Assembly: GCF_014529945.1 (NCBI RefSeq)
Contig: NZ_JACVFB010000010.1
Coordinates: 1 to 64,000 of the forward strand
From: Chitinophaga varians
Lineage (GTDB): Bacteria > Bacteroidota > Bacteroidia > Chitinophagales > Chitinophagaceae
Direction of reading: 5' to 3'
DNA: 64,000 bases
Positions within the stretch are counted from its first letter, which is position 1; each line of letters starts with the position of its first letter. This document shows positions 9,057 through 19,287 of the stretch, piece by piece. A program made the translations under genes and the position numbers. The notes under the pieces were generated by a model. It was not told the DNA's origin. It worked only from the letters and a program-made list of their open reading frames with translations, and made no database searches.

Positions 9057-9617
9057 TTAGTTGGCCTCTTCGGAGCTGCCCGTGGCTATGCCCAGCGCCA
9101 GCGGAATAAGCAGCAGTCCCTGAAAAATATTGAACATAACGAGCCGGGGATGGATGCCAAACAGCATATCTGATGCATCCTTGTATTGATCGAGCAGGTA
9201 GTACGCCAGCAGCAATGCTACAAAGATCAGCCCCATTGTGAAGTACCTGAACTTCACGCCATAACATTTGTCGAATACCAGTGTCATAACAACGGCCACA
9301 AAGCAGGAATTTACCACCGCATACAAAGCGGTAGCATCAGCTATTAAGCTAACCAGCGGGAAGATAATAAAGGTTCCTACCGCGAACACGAGCATGGTGG
9401 CTACCAGTGTGGTCACTAATGCCTTTAGTTGTTTTCTGCCCATGCCCACATAGATGGATACCGGAAAAAGGACCAGAAATCCAAGGCCGGTCAGGAAAAC
9501 CAGGACAGCGCCAGGGTCTGGCATAGCCCTGCAGACAAACGTCCAGAGTACGGTCAATATCAAAAAGAATACAAGGGTTTTAATAAACGCGGCGGTGTGG
9601 AACGAGATGTTATTCAT
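9057..9617 (-). CDS. Hypothetical multi-pass membrane protein
   Basis: A 186-residue protein with about five hydrophobic segments (roughly residues 12-30, 36-57, 68-90, 95-113, 127-145, and a last one near 165-180). I do not recognise the family. It converges with the repeat-protein gene; the next gene upstream is on the opposite strand. Nothing in the sequence suggests an enzymatic role. Confidence 0.6.
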   Translation of the reverse strand: MNNISFHTAAFIKTLVFFLILTVLWTFVCRAMPDPGAVLVFLTGLGFLVLFPVSIYVGMGRKQLKALVTTLVATMLVFAVGTFIIFPLVSLIADATALYAVVNSCFVAVVMTLVFDKCYGVKFRYFTMGLIFVALLLAYYLLDQYKDASDMLFGIHPRLVMFNIFQGLLLIPLALGIATGSSEEAN

Positions 9618-9811
9618 AGGTATCGGTAGAAAAATATTCTCAATGTATATATTTCCGTTGAAAAATTTTCGGGTAAATATTATTCATGGCCGGGATTGTC
9701 TAATTCACTCCTGTTTTAGTCCACTCCGCCGATGTCGTCATTGATGTAGCCCGTTGCCTGCTGTTATTTTGGGTTCAGTAATCAATTAAACCCAATAAAA
9801 TAACAGACATC

Positions 9812-11092
9812 ATGAAGAACAAAAACATCTCCCTGAAAAACAAGATAACAACCGGATTATTGTTATTGGCCACCACCACGGCCTTTGCACAAAGTTCCTC
9901 CAATATAACGTCAACGGCTATCCGTCCTTATCATGTGGCGATCGCTGAGCAACAGGTGAAAGATCTCCGTCAACGGATCAGCACTACCAGGTGGCCGGAG
10001 AAAGAAACGGTGGCGGACCAGTCGCAGGGTATACAACTGGACCAGCTCCGGACCCTCGTTAAATACTGGGGAAACGGCTACGACTGGCACAAGGCAGAAA
10101 GTAAGTTAAATGCCCTGCCGCAGTTCATCACCAGGATCGACGGCCTGGACATCCACTTCATACACGTTCGTTCCAAACACAAGAACGCGATGCCGCTGAT
10201 CATCACCCACGGCTGGCCGGGCTCCGTGTTCGAAGCACTGAAAGCCATTGAGCCGCTGACCAACCCCACCAAATACGGCGGTAAAGCAGAAGATGCCTTT
10301 GATGTGGTCATCCCATCGATGCCGGGGTAGGGTTTCTCCGAAAGACCCAAAACTACCGGCTGGGGACCTGAAAAAATTGGCGCTGCCTGGGACGTGCTGA
10401 TGAAACGACTGGGCTATCAGCATTACGTAGCGCAGGGCGGCGATTGGGGCGCTGTGATTGCAGATGCCATGGGAAGGCAGGCGCCGGAAGGATTGCTGGG
10501 CATTCACGTGAATATGCCCGCAACGGTACCTGCTGACGTAGCCAAAGTGCTGAAAGAAGGAGGAGCGGCGCCCGCTGGTTTGTCCGCTAAAGAAAAAGCA
10601 GCTTTTGAGTCACTGCATAAACTCTATACCAAAGGTGGCGGTTATGCCGGTATGATGGTCACCCGTCCGCAAACACTGGGCTATGGCCTGGCAGATTCAC
10701 CGGTAGGCCTCGCCGCTTTCTTCCTGGATAAGATGAACGAATGGACTTACAGCGGCGGAAATGCCCAGAAGTCACTGACAAAAGATGAAATACTGGATGA
10801 TATCACCTTGTACTGGCTGACCAACACCGCTGTTTCCGGAGCGCAGCTGTACTGGGAAAACAACAACAATAACTTCAATGCCGTAGAACAAAAAACGGCT
10901 GATATCAAAGTACCGGTGGCCATTACGGTATTCCCCGGTGAGATTTATCAGGCGCCGAAAACCTGGGCAGAGCGCGCCTATCCGAAGCTTACCTATTTCA
11001 ATGAGGTGAATAAAGGCGGTCACTTCGCCTCATGGGAAGAGCCGCAACTGTATGCAGAAGAACTGCGGGCGGCGTTTAAATCGCTTCGTTAA
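9812..11092 (+). pseudogene. Epoxide hydrolase interrupted by an in-frame amber codon
   Basis: One continuous frame encodes an alpha/beta-hydrolase epoxide hydrolase of about 426 codons, split by TAG at 10328-10330. The N-terminal part has a signal peptide (TTAFAQ), the EHN domain and the oxyanion motif HGWPGS. After the stop the same frame continues GFSERP, so the codon replaces the tyrosine of the conserved PGYGFS motif. The C-terminal part has the nucleophile in GGDWG (about codon 211), the lid and the catalytic histidine in KGGHF. No other lesion is seen. It is a recent nonsense mutation, a suppressed stop or a base-calling error. Internal start at GTG 10394 would give a protein lacking the oxyanion motif. 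Confidence 0.88.
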
Positions 11093-11109
11093 TAAACAAA
11101 TCAATCTCA

Positions 11110-11146
11110 AAAAAGCAGGTGCCGTTAGTATCATTAACGGCACCTG
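11110..11146 (-). terminator. Terminator of the chromate/RND operon
   Basis: A 12-bp perfect stem (11116-11127 with 11135-11146, CAGGTGCCGTTA) with a 7-nt loop. The A-run at 11109-11114 reads as a U-tract on the minus strand, just past the chrA stop. It also lies after the epoxide hydrolase and may work weakly in both directions. Confidence 0.88.
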
Positions 11147-11150
11147 TTCG

Positions 11151-12287
11151 TTATATATGTAACAACAAAAATCCACCCAGACTGCCCAGTAGTACCACAT
11201 ACACGGTGCTCAGCTTTTTCCATATCAGCGTGATCGCAAGGCAGGTGGCCAGTATCACGGCGCTGCGCCAGTGCTCTGTGGACGAAATCAACAGGTGTAT
11301 CCCTACTACTGCAATGATGGAGATGGAAGCGGCGCTAAGGCCGTCCAGAAATACCCGGAGCCGGTCGCTTTTGCGGGCGGACGATAATAGTTTGTGCAGA
11401 AAGAAAGAGAGGAAGAAAGAGGGTAGGAATATGCCGATGGTGGCCAGCACACCGCCTGAAAGGCCATGGATCAGGTACCCTGCGAAGGTGGCGCTGGAGA
11501 GGATAGGGCCGGGGGTTATCTGTCCTACGGCGATGGCGTCCATCAGCTGTTGCCGCGTGAGCCAATGATTTTTCCGGACCAGCGACTCGTCCATGTAGGC
11601 AAACAAAACATATCCGCTGCCATATAATACTGCGCCGATTTTCAGGAAGATGGAAAACAGTTTTAAACTGGAAAAGGCACTGGCGCCTGGTGTAGCCGGT
11701 ACCACCAACCAGCCGCTCCGGGAGGCGATTGTATGGCGCATCCGGTGAGCGATGTAATTCAATGCGCCGGCGCCTATAATCAGTAGCACTTCATTCAAAC
11801 CATACCAGGAGCCTGCAAAAACCAGCAGGCAGAGGATAATCAGTGTAGTGTTACGTTTCAGGGTGGTGGCAGACAACCGGAAGACGGTGGCGATGACCAG
11901 CGCGGTGGTGGCAGGACGAAGGCCGTAAATGAAACCCTGCACATCAGGTAAGGCACTGTATTTTTGATAGAAGTATCCAAACAACAGGCAGATCACCATG
12001 GCCGGAAAGATGTAACATACGCCGGCTACGATGAGGCCCAGCCGGCCTGCCCGCTCTTTGCCGCAATGCATGATCACTTCCACGGCGTTAGGACCCGGTA
12101 TAATGTAGGAGGTGCTGAGCACGTCCATGAAATGCTGGTGATCGATCCATTTGCGCTTTACCACCATTTCGTTTTCGATGGTGGCCACCATCCCGGCGAT
12201 GCCGCCAAAACCAATACAGCCTAATTTGAAGGTGGAGAAAGCCACTTCTTTCAGTCGTTGGATTATCGGGTCTTCCTGGTGTTCCAT
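11151..12287 (-). CDS. chrA: ChrA family chromate transporter (first copy)
   Basis: About 378 residues with two homologous halves, as in the long-form CHR family. The first half carries LGCIGFGGIAGM and PGPNAVEV; the second carries YGSGYVLFAYM and QITPGPILSSATF. These FGG and TPGP motifs are the family hallmarks. It is an inner-membrane transporter that exports chromate, perhaps in exchange or with protons. It is the last gene of a minus-strand unit that also encodes an RND pump and a second ChrA. The frame extends to 12329, but MEHQEDP at 12287 is the likely start. The exact substrate is inferred from the family. Confidence 0.9.
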   Translation of the reverse strand: MEHQEDPIIQRLKEVAFSTFKLGCIGFGGIAGMVATIENEMVVKRKWIDHQHFMDVLSTSYIIPGPNAVEVIMHCGKERAGRLGLIVAGVCYIFPAMVICLLFGYFYQKYSALPDVQGFIYGLRPATTALVIATVFRLSATTLKRNTTLIILCLLVFAGSWYGLNEVLLIIGAGALNYIAHRMRHTIASRSGWLVVPATPGASAFSSLKLFSIFLKIGAVLYGSGYVLFAYMDESLVRKNHWLTRQQLMDAIAVGQITPGPILSSATFAGYLIHGLSGGVLATIGIFLPSFFLSFFLHKLLSSARKSDRLRVFLDGLSAASISIIAVVGIHLLISSTEHWRSAVILATCLAITLIWKKLSTVYVVLLGSLGGFLLLHI

Positions 12288-12362
12288 TACACGATCAGTT
12301 TGATGGGAGGTATTTGTAAATATAACCATTACACGCCTGCCATCAAACTGATGTGTGGGAAG

Positions 12363-13469
12363 TTATTTCTTTATTGTCCAAAGGCCGGTGCTGCCTGGTT
12401 TCCTTTCGTCTGTTGCCTTATTCAGTAGGGTATCTCCTGCGGAGATGTTACCAAATATCTCCACGCCTGCGTCCACCGTCATGCCCTGGCGGACATCCAC
12501 CCATTCGGCTTGTCCGTCTTTTACGCGGATGACAAATTTCTTTTCCTGTGTGGTGGCCACTGCTGAAAATGGCACCACGAACGAGGTCCCATTTCTCTCC
12601 AGCGGAATTTTTACATAACAGAAAGCGCCTGCTTTCAGCCGGTGATCGCTATTGTCTACCTTAAACTCCCACAATTCAGTGCGGGTGTTGGGGTCGATGG
12701 TTTCAGATTTGCGGGTGAGGACTGCTTTAAAACGTTCTGTCGGATAGGCATCCACGCGGAAGTCGATGTGTTGAAGTTTACCCGCGGTGGCTACATATAT
12801 TTCGGGAACGGCTACACGCAGGCGCAATACGTTATTATGCTGCACGGTCAGCAGCATGGCGTTGGTGCCTACCAGTGAACCGGGATCGGCTTTACGGGAA
12901 GTCACCACGCCGTCAAAGGGCGCTATGATATAAAGATACCCTGACACCGCTTTGTAGGATTGTGCCTGTTTGCCGGCGGCAATGAAGGTGGCGCTGTCGG
13001 CCTGCATCTGATTACGGCTACGCTCCAGATCTACCGGCGCCACAATGCCGGGTGTGTTGGCCTGCGAGGCCCGATATAACCTTTCGTACTGGTCCTTGCT
13101 GGATATCCATTTAGCCTTCGCTGCCTGCACCGCGGCTTCTGATTCCGCCAGCCTGCTGTTGACTTCCGGCGCTTCAATCACCGCCAGTACCTGCCCTTTC
13201 CTGACGCGGTCGCCCATGTCCACTTTCATCTCCCTGACGAAGCCCTGTACTTTGGCAAAGAGCTCCGCATTTTCATAAGGCACCAGTTCTGCGGGGAATT
13301 CTGCTGTTTTCTTCAGCGTGTCCTGTTTCAGGATGAATACCGGCACGGTGTCCGATGCCGGGGTATCAGCACCAGCTGTCGGTGCGGGTGAATGGCCACA
13401 GGCTGAAATCAGGAACAGCAAAGCGAGAGAAGCGATGGTCCGCATATCGTTATTGAATGTTTTTGTCAT
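12363..13469 (-). CDS. RND efflux periplasmic adaptor (membrane fusion protein)
   Basis: About 368 residues. It is a lipoprotein by its N-terminus (LLFLISAC), followed by the biotinyl-lipoyl hairpin elements FVREMKVDMGDRVRKGQVL and APFDGVVTSRKADPGSLVG, with an alpha-helical hairpin between and a beta-barrel and membrane-proximal domain after. It links the RND permease to the outer-membrane channel. The start at 13469 overlaps the permease stop by 20 nt; an internal ATG at 13445 would leave a 4-nt gap and still keep the lipobox. The gene order permease-adaptor within the operon supports a dedicated tripartite pump. Confidence 0.92.
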   Translation of the reverse strand: MTKTFNNDMRTIASLALLFLISACGHSPAPTAGADTPASDTVPVFILKQDTLKKTAEFPAELVPYENAELFAKVQGFVREMKVDMGDRVRKGQVLAVIEAPEVNSRLAESEAAVQAAKAKWISSKDQYERLYRASQANTPGIVAPVDLERSRNQMQADSATFIAAGKQAQSYKAVSGYLYIIAPFDGVVTSRKADPGSLVGTNAMLLTVQHNNVLRLRVAVPEIYVATAGKLQHIDFRVDAYPTERFKAVLTRKSETIDPNTRTELWEFKVDNSDHRLKAGAFCYVKIPLERNGTSFVVPFSAVATTQEKKFVIRVKDGQAEWVDVRQGMTVDAGVEIFGNISAGDTLLNKATDERKPGSTGLWTIKK

Positions 13470-16400
13470 GATAAATACTTTTTTCATCGTCAGGGTCAAG
13501 GGATACAGGTTGGTAGGGTGTCCTTCCAACTATCCACTGGTAAATGGAAGGGAGAAAGAACAGTACGCTGATGGAGGAAAATAGCAGGCCGCCAATCACG
13601 GCGATGCCCAGTGGCGCCGTCTGGTCGCCACCTTCCGACAATCCCAGCGCCATAGGCACCATCCCGGCGATCATCGCTGCGCTGGTCATCAGGATAGGAC
13701 GGAGACGATGCTCCGCCGCCTGCAGGTGCGGACTGTCAACACTATTTTTCCGGTAATGTTCTGCATTGGTAATAAAGAGCACGGCGTTGGCAATGGCTAC
13801 GCCCACCGCCATGATGGTGCCCATGTAGGATTGTATGTTCAGTGAGTGGCCTGTCAGATATAAAAACAACAGCGCGCCTGCCACCACAGCGGGTATTACC
13901 GCTAAAGTGGTAATGGCTACCCGGAAGGATTGGAAGTAAACAGCCATCACCAGAAAGATCACCAGTATGGCGATCAATAAGCCAAACTGAAGACTGTTCA
14001 GCGTTTCCTGCAGGAGGGAAGGCTGGCCACGCAGGATGATTTTAGCGCCATTGGGCAACTGGCCCATACTGCTGATAGCATGTTTTACCTGTTTGAATAC
14101 CGTGCCCGGATCTTGCCGGTGCACATTCGCCGTGATGGTGATATAACGTTGCTGATTGAGGCGGTCGTATTCGCCGGGCATCGATGTACGTTTCCAGGAG
14201 GCCACTTCACTGAGGTAATGGGTATTGCCGTTGCCACCGGAAACGGGTATCGCTTCCAGCTGACTGGTGCTGTTCATCCTGAACTCGGGATACTGTACTT
14301 GTACCTGATAGGCGGTGCCGGTAGTTTTATCCAGCCAATAGTTGGGCGTGGTAAAACGGCTGGAAGAGGTGGCGGCAACAACAGAACGGGTGATCTGATC
14401 GCTGGTAAGCCCCAGCTGACCGGCCTTTACACGGTCCAGTTCCAGCCGGATAACGGGATAGTCGAGTGGCGTGGCAATCTGAAGATCACGAAGAGCGGAA
14501 ATAGATGACAACTTTTTAAGGAGTAGAGTGGCGGTCTTTTTACCCTCAGCCAGATTTTTGTTGACGACAGCAATCTCTATCGGATTACTGCTGCCAAGGT
14601 TCAACACTTGTTCCACCATATCTCCCGGCTCAAAAGAAAGCTTCACCCCGGGGATGGCTGTAGCAGCGGCTGCTCTTAGCTTTTCCCGGAAAGTGGCGAT
14701 CGGCATCACGCCCCGTTTTAACTTTATTTTCACCACTGCTTCCTGCGGACCGCTGGTCCACAGATGGATGTAGTTCACCGGATAGCTGGAAGGTTGTGTG
14801 CCGATAAAAGCAGAGGTAATGGCTACATGCTCTTTTCCGACGATGCTGTCTGTCAGCGCCAATAATTTCCTGGTGGCGTCTTCTGTGCGCTCAAAGCGGG
14901 TACCGACGGGTAATCGTAACCGTACCTGTGCCTGTCCGCTGTCTGTTTGCGGAAAAAGTTCCGTGCCGGTAAATAGGAAGAGCAGTACCACCAACGCTGC
15001 GGATATCAGCAGAAAAAGCAGGGAGCTCCATCTGAAGGCGCCCTTCCGGCGCGCTCCGGCGGAGACATAACGCTGTTTTAGTTTTTCAAAAAATCCACGT
15101 TCCTTTTTTTCCTGTTCGGGCAATGAGGGTTTAAACAACCAGTTGGCGACTACCGGAACGAATGTCTGCGACAGGATAAACGAGGCGATCATCGCAAAAC
15201 CCACTGCCAGCGACAGCGGCATGAACATGGCCCTGGGTACGCCGTTCATGAACATCGCCGGAACAAATACCGCCAGAATGCTCAGCAGGATCAACAGCTT
15301 AGGGCCGGCGATCTCCATGCTGGCATCTGCAATGGCGCGGGCCTTGGTTTTCCCGGCTTCCATATGCCGGTGAATGTTCTCTATCGTCACGGTGGCTTCG
15401 TCCACCAATATACCAACAGACAAAGCCAGACCACCTAAGGTCATGATGTTGATCGTTTGCCCCGTCTGGTATAAGAGGATGGCAGAAGATAAGAGCGCCA
15501 GCGGGATGGTCATGATCACGATCAGCGCGCTGCGCCTGTCGCCAAGGAACAGCAACACCATCAGACCGGTAAGGACCGCTCCCAGTCCGCCTTCAAACAA
15601 CAGGCTTTGTAAGGAATTGATCACATAGCCGGATTGGTCAAATGCGTAGGTCACTTTTATATCGGAAGGTATCGCCGCCTGCATGTCCGGCAGCGCGGCT
15701 TTCACCCGCTGCACCACATCCCATGTGGAGGCATCCGCTCTTTTGGTCACAGGAATGTAGACGGAACGTTTCCCATTGATCAGCGCGTAGCTGGTCGTAA
15801 CGTCGGCGCCTAAACTGACATTGGCGATATCCTTTATATACACGGCTGCTCCTGCTCCCGGTTGCAGCGGCGTATTCTGAAGGTCCTGCAACGATTCGAT
15901 CACACTGTTCTGTGGCGTGATGTACGTCGAGTCCCCGATGCGTACATTACCGGCGGGGGAGATGGTGTTGGATTTCGCAATGGCTTGCACCACCTGGTCG
16001 GGCGACAGGTTATAGCTGCGCAGTTTGTCCGGGTCTACCGTGATCAGCACTGTTTTCTGATTACCGCCGAACGGTGGGGGCGCAGATACGCCCGGTAAGG
16101 TGGAGAACATAGGACGTACGCGGAACAGCGCCAGGTCGGATATCTCGCTCAGGGAGCGGCTGTCAGAGCTGAACACCAGTTGTCCCACCGGCACACTGCC
16201 GGCATCAAAACGGGTAACGAATGGCGGTACGGTGCCCGGCGGCATAAATGCTCTGGCGCGGTTCACGTACCCTACTACCTCCGCCATCGCCTGGCTCATA
16301 TCGGTGCCTTCATTAAATTCGATTTTAATAATGGCCGCCCCTTGTATGTTTCTTGAGTCTACGGATTTTACACCCGTGATATACAGGAAGTGATATTCGT

Positions 16401-16599
16401 AGTAAGAGGTGACAAAACCTTCCATCTGTTCCGGTGACAGGCCTCCATAGGGCTGCGCCACATACACCACCGGTAATCCCAGCCGTGGGAAAATATCCAC
16501 CCGGGCCTGCCGGATGGAGAGGTAGGAGAAAAACACAATCGCCAGGACCGCCACCAGGATGGTGACAGGATGCCGCAATGCCGAACGGATTAGCTTCAT
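13450..16599 (-). CDS. RND efflux transporter permease subunit
   Basis: A 1049-residue AcrB/MexB/CusA-superfamily inner-membrane pump with twelve transmembrane segments in two repeats and two large periplasmic domains. The N-terminus (RHPVTILVAVLAIVFFSYLS) is the first membrane helix. The proton-relay region VGILVDEATVTIENIHRH is in helix 4 and the matching second-half segment is MAVGVAIANAVLFITNAE. The length is normal for the family. The methionine and glutamate pattern typical of metal-specific CusA is not obvious, so drugs or organic solutes remain possible substrates. It sits between TolC and adaptor genes, flanked by two chromate transporters. Confidence 0.93.
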   Translation of the reverse strand: MKLIRSALRHPVTILVAVLAIVFFSYLSIRQARVDIFPRLGLPVVYVAQPYGGLSPEQMEGFVTSYYEYHFLYITGVKSVDSRNIQGAAIIKIEFNEGTDMSQAMAEVVGYVNRARAFMPPGTVPPFVTRFDAGSVPVGQLVFSSDSRSLSEISDLALFRVRPMFSTLPGVSAPPPFGGNQKTVLITVDPDKLRSYNLSPDQVVQAIAKSNTISPAGNVRIGDSTYITPQNSVIESLQDLQNTPLQPGAGAAVYIKDIANVSLGADVTTSYALINGKRSVYIPVTKRADASTWDVVQRVKAALPDMQAAIPSDIKVTYAFDQSGYVINSLQSLLFEGGLGAVLTGLMVLLFLGDRRSALIVIMTIPLALLSSAILLYQTGQTINIMTLGGLALSVGILVDEATVTIENIHRHMEAGKTKARAIADASMEIAGPKLLILLSILAVFVPAMFMNGVPRAMFMPLSLAVGFAMIASFILSQTFVPVVANWLFKPSLPEQEKKERGFFEKLKQRYVSAGARRKGAFRWSSLLFLLISAALVVLLFLFTGTELFPQTDSGQAQVRLRLPVGTRFERTEDATRKLLALTDSIVGKEHVAITSAFIGTQPSSYPVNYIHLWTSGPQEAVVKIKLKRGVMPIATFREKLRAAAATAIPGVKLSFEPGDMVEQVLNLGSSNPIEIAVVNKNLAEGKKTATLLLKKLSSISALRDLQIATPLDYPVIRLELDRVKAGQLGLTSDQITRSVVAATSSSRFTTPNYWLDKTTGTAYQVQVQYPEFRMNSTSQLEAIPVSGGNGNTHYLSEVASWKRTSMPGEYDRLNQQRYITITANVHRQDPGTVFKQVKHAISSMGQLPNGAKIILRGQPSLLQETLNSLQFGLLIAILVIFLVMAVYFQSFRVAITTLAVIPAVVAGALLFLYLTGHSLNIQSYMGTIMAVGVAIANAVLFITNAEHYRKNSVDSPHLQAAEHRLRPILMTSAAMIAGMVPMALGLSEGGDQTAPLGIAVIGGLLFSSISVLFFLPSIYQWIVGRTPYQPVSLDPDDEKSIYHDKNIQ

Positions 16600-16616
16600 A
16601 ATACTTACTTATAGCT

Positions 16617-17996
16617 TTATTTCAGATTGTCTGTAAAGGTGGCCAGCTGGCCGTTTGCCACGGCAATGTCCAACAGCGACCGCCATGCCTGTAGGTATGC
16701 GCCGGCTTCTCCGGTCTCCGCCTTCAGCAGGTCGTACTGTCCCTGTATCAACCGTGTGAAATCAATCAGGCCGCTGGTGTAGCTGAGTTGCAGGCCATCA
16801 AATGCAAAACGGGCTGCCTGCGACTGTACCACGGCCTGCTTTGTGATCAGCATGTTCTGGTCATAATTGTAGCGGGCCGTCTCTTTCTGCTTTTGCAGGT
16901 TTAACGCTATCTGGTCCAGCTGAGCTTCGTCCGCTTTGACCATCGCCTGGTATTGTTTCTTTTTCAGGTGCACTTCAGAAAACTGGAGGATGGGGAAACT
17001 GAGCTGGACGCCGGCGCCGTAGTTCTTGCGGGAAAGCGACCAGCCATCCGCTTTATCGATGGTGCCATCGGCTTTCACGCCGGAGCCTCTTGCATAGGCA
17101 TTGGCCCACAGGTCGAGCTTCGGTCTCCAGATACGGTCCACTTCTTTCAGCGCAGATTTTGTTACCTCTTTTCGCATCTGATAATATTCATAAACAGGAT
17201 TGCCCGCCGGGCCGGCAGTCGTGTCGGCCGTTAGCGGCAGTTGACTAAGCAGGGAGGTGTCGGCCAGCACCAGGTTGGCCGGCGGATCAGGCAGTCCCGT
17301 TAGCCTGGTGAGTTCTGTTATCTGCGCAAAGTATTGCCGCTGAACAATCAGCAGGTCTGTGGTAGCCTGTGCCAGCGCTGCCTGGAACTGGGTGGTGTCT
17401 ATGCCGGGGCGTAATCCCTGTCGCGTAAATACCAGCGACTGTTCCAGTCCGGCTTTGGTCCTGTCAATATTAGCCTGATAGGTACGTATGAGTTTTTGCA
17501 GGTACACCGCATCCAGGTAGGTGGACACTGCTGCATACTGCTGACGGAACAGCGCATCATTATAGGTGCTGTTGGCCAGCTTATACTGGGCGCTTGCCTT
17601 TTCGATGGCAGCGCTGCGTTGACCGAAAGTGAGCGGGTTCCATCTGAGCATGGCCCCGGCAGCGGTACCCGGCACAGGATCGTAGCTATTGCCGGCAGAA
17701 GGAGGGCCGCTGATAGGCAGTATCAGTCCGGGATAACTCATGCCGGTGATATTGTTGTAGGTCGCATATCCGGCCTGATAGCCGACATTGACTTCCGGCA
17801 GCAGGGTGTTCTTTGCCAGGCTAACGCCATACTGACTGCTCTTCGCCTGCCCGGCATAAGCCTTCATCTGTGGCTGGGAGGATTGTACAAGGGAAAGCAT
17901 GTCTTTTATGTGCAGCGATTTTGGTTGCGCATAGACACGTAGGGAGAATAACACGATGCTGCTCAGGGTGACTAGCTTTCTATAGGAAACATTCAT
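16617..17996 (-). CDS. TolC family outer-membrane efflux protein
   Basis: A 459-residue protein with a Sec signal (VYAQ) and two OEP repeats rich in alpha-helical heptads with Ala, Gln, Lys and Leu. It is the trimeric outer-membrane channel of the pump, lying 17 nt upstream of the permease gene. Length and the DNARxxGSG-like loop (ANAYARGSG) fit the family. It is co-transcribed with the RND permease and adaptor by spacing. Confidence 0.9.
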   Translation of the reverse strand: MNVSYRKLVTLSSIVLFSLRVYAQPKSLHIKDMLSLVQSSQPQMKAYAGQAKSSQYGVSLAKNTLLPEVNVGYQAGYATYNNITGMSYPGLILPISGPPSAGNSYDPVPGTAAGAMLRWNPLTFGQRSAAIEKASAQYKLANSTYNDALFRQQYAAVSTYLDAVYLQKLIRTYQANIDRTKAGLEQSLVFTRQGLRPGIDTTQFQAALAQATTDLLIVQRQYFAQITELTRLTGLPDPPANLVLADTSLLSQLPLTADTTAGPAGNPVYEYYQMRKEVTKSALKEVDRIWRPKLDLWANAYARGSGVKADGTIDKADGWSLSRKNYGAGVQLSFPILQFSEVHLKKKQYQAMVKADEAQLDQIALNLQKQKETARYNYDQNMLITKQAVVQSQAARFAFDGLQLSYTSGLIDFTRLIQGQYDLLKAETGEAGAYLQAWRSLLDIAVANGQLATFTDNLK

Positions 17997-18032
17997 GCAT
18001 CAAATATATTTATATAGCGATCTATATTTATA

Positions 18033-19205
18033 TTAAGAAATCGTTTTCACCAGCAGTCCTATACCAGCTGCCACTGCGATAATGACCGGTTCCGGTACCT
18101 TTTTGAACCGCCAGAGGATAAAAGCGGTTAACACAGCGATGGCTATCGTATAACCATCCACGAGCGACCGTTTCGCCAGCACAATGACGGCGCCCGAAAT
18201 AGCCCCTATCGCGGCTGCGGTAACACCGTCTACAAAAGCCCTGATACCGGGGTGTTTGCCATACTTTCTGAAATAAGGGGCTGGCAGCACCGTAAACAGG
18301 TAGCACGGGAAAAACGTCCCGAAGGCCGCTACACTGGCGCCGGGGAAGCCGGCAGTAAGATATCCGATAAACCCTACGGTGATCACCACCGGACCGGGCG
18401 TGATCATGGCTACGGCCACGGCATCTACAAACTGCTGTTCATTCAGCCAGCCATATTCTTTGACCACGCCTCCATAAAGGAAGGGTACAATAGCCAACCC
18501 GCTGCCAAATACAAAGGCCCCTGCTTTAGTAAAATACAAAAGTATTTGCCAAAGTGTTTTCCCGGATGTGGCGTTGGTGATATTCAGTAGTGCGGAAGGA
18601 GCCAGTAACTTGGTAATGGCCGTTCCTTTCCGGGGAAAGGATAGCCGGGCAGGAGGGGCCTTTAACAGCCAGTAGAGCACCCCCGCACCAAGGAACAACC
18701 AGATGTTCTCGTTTTCCTGCCATACTGTATAAGCGGCCGTAACAACGTAAATCGCTATCAGTACTTTGTTGCCGCCGACGGATTTACGTGTCAGCTTCCA
18801 GGCACTCATGCCAATGATGCCAATAACGGCAGCGCCTACACCGTAAAAGACGGCCTGCATCCAGGGAATGCCCTGCCAGCGGACATAGATAAAGCCCAGG
18901 GCCACCACCATAAAAAAGGAGGGCAGTACAAATGCCAGCCCGGCAAGGGTAGCGCCCAACAGCCGGTAGTGAACATAACCCATGTATATCCCGAGCTGCG
19001 CCGCCAGTGGGCCGGGCGCCAGTTGAGCCAGTGTCAGCCCCTCTTTGTAGTCCTCTTCACTGATCCATTGTTTGTTTTCAACCAGGTCGCGGTGCATGTA
19101 TCCGGCCAGGGCCACAGGACCACCAAAACCCCAGGTGCCCAGTTTTAGAAAATAGACGATGAGGTCACGAAGACTATACGGTATAGTTGATTTACTACTG
19201 TCCAT
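18033..19205 (-). CDS. chrA: ChrA family chromate transporter (second copy)
   Basis: About 390 residues with two halves. The first has LGTWGFGGPVALAGYM and LAPGPLAAQLGIYMG; the second has FGSGLAIVPFLYGG and MITPGPVVITVGFIGY. Both TPGP/APGP loops of the CHR superfamily are present. It is only distantly similar to the other ChrA in this operon, so it is not a recent duplicate. The start at 19205 (MDSSKST) is chosen since the upstream extension to 19253 is low-complexity basic. It lies about 80 bp downstream of the chromate-resistance/AraC fusion gene, which makes the chromate assignment more convincing. Confidence 0.92.
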   Translation of the reverse strand: MDSSKSTIPYSLRDLIVYFLKLGTWGFGGPVALAGYMHRDLVENKQWISEEDYKEGLTLAQLAPGPLAAQLGIYMGYVHYRLLGATLAGLAFVLPSFFMVVALGFIYVRWQGIPWMQAVFYGVGAAVIGIIGMSAWKLTRKSVGGNKVLIAIYVVTAAYTVWQENENIWLFLGAGVLYWLLKAPPARLSFPRKGTAITKLLAPSALLNITNATSGKTLWQILLYFTKAGAFVFGSGLAIVPFLYGGVVKEYGWLNEQQFVDAVAVAMITPGPVVITVGFIGYLTAGFPGASVAAFGTFFPCYLFTVLPAPYFRKYGKHPGIRAFVDGVTAAAIGAISGAVIVLAKRSLVDGYTIAIAVLTAFILWRFKKVPEPVIIAVAAGIGLLVKTIS

Positions 19206-19287
19206 TCTTTGGAGATGTTTGTACACCTGCAAGTTCCTGCGAACGACGCCCAAAAAATAGAACGAATGATAAGGTTTGGTCTGATTT

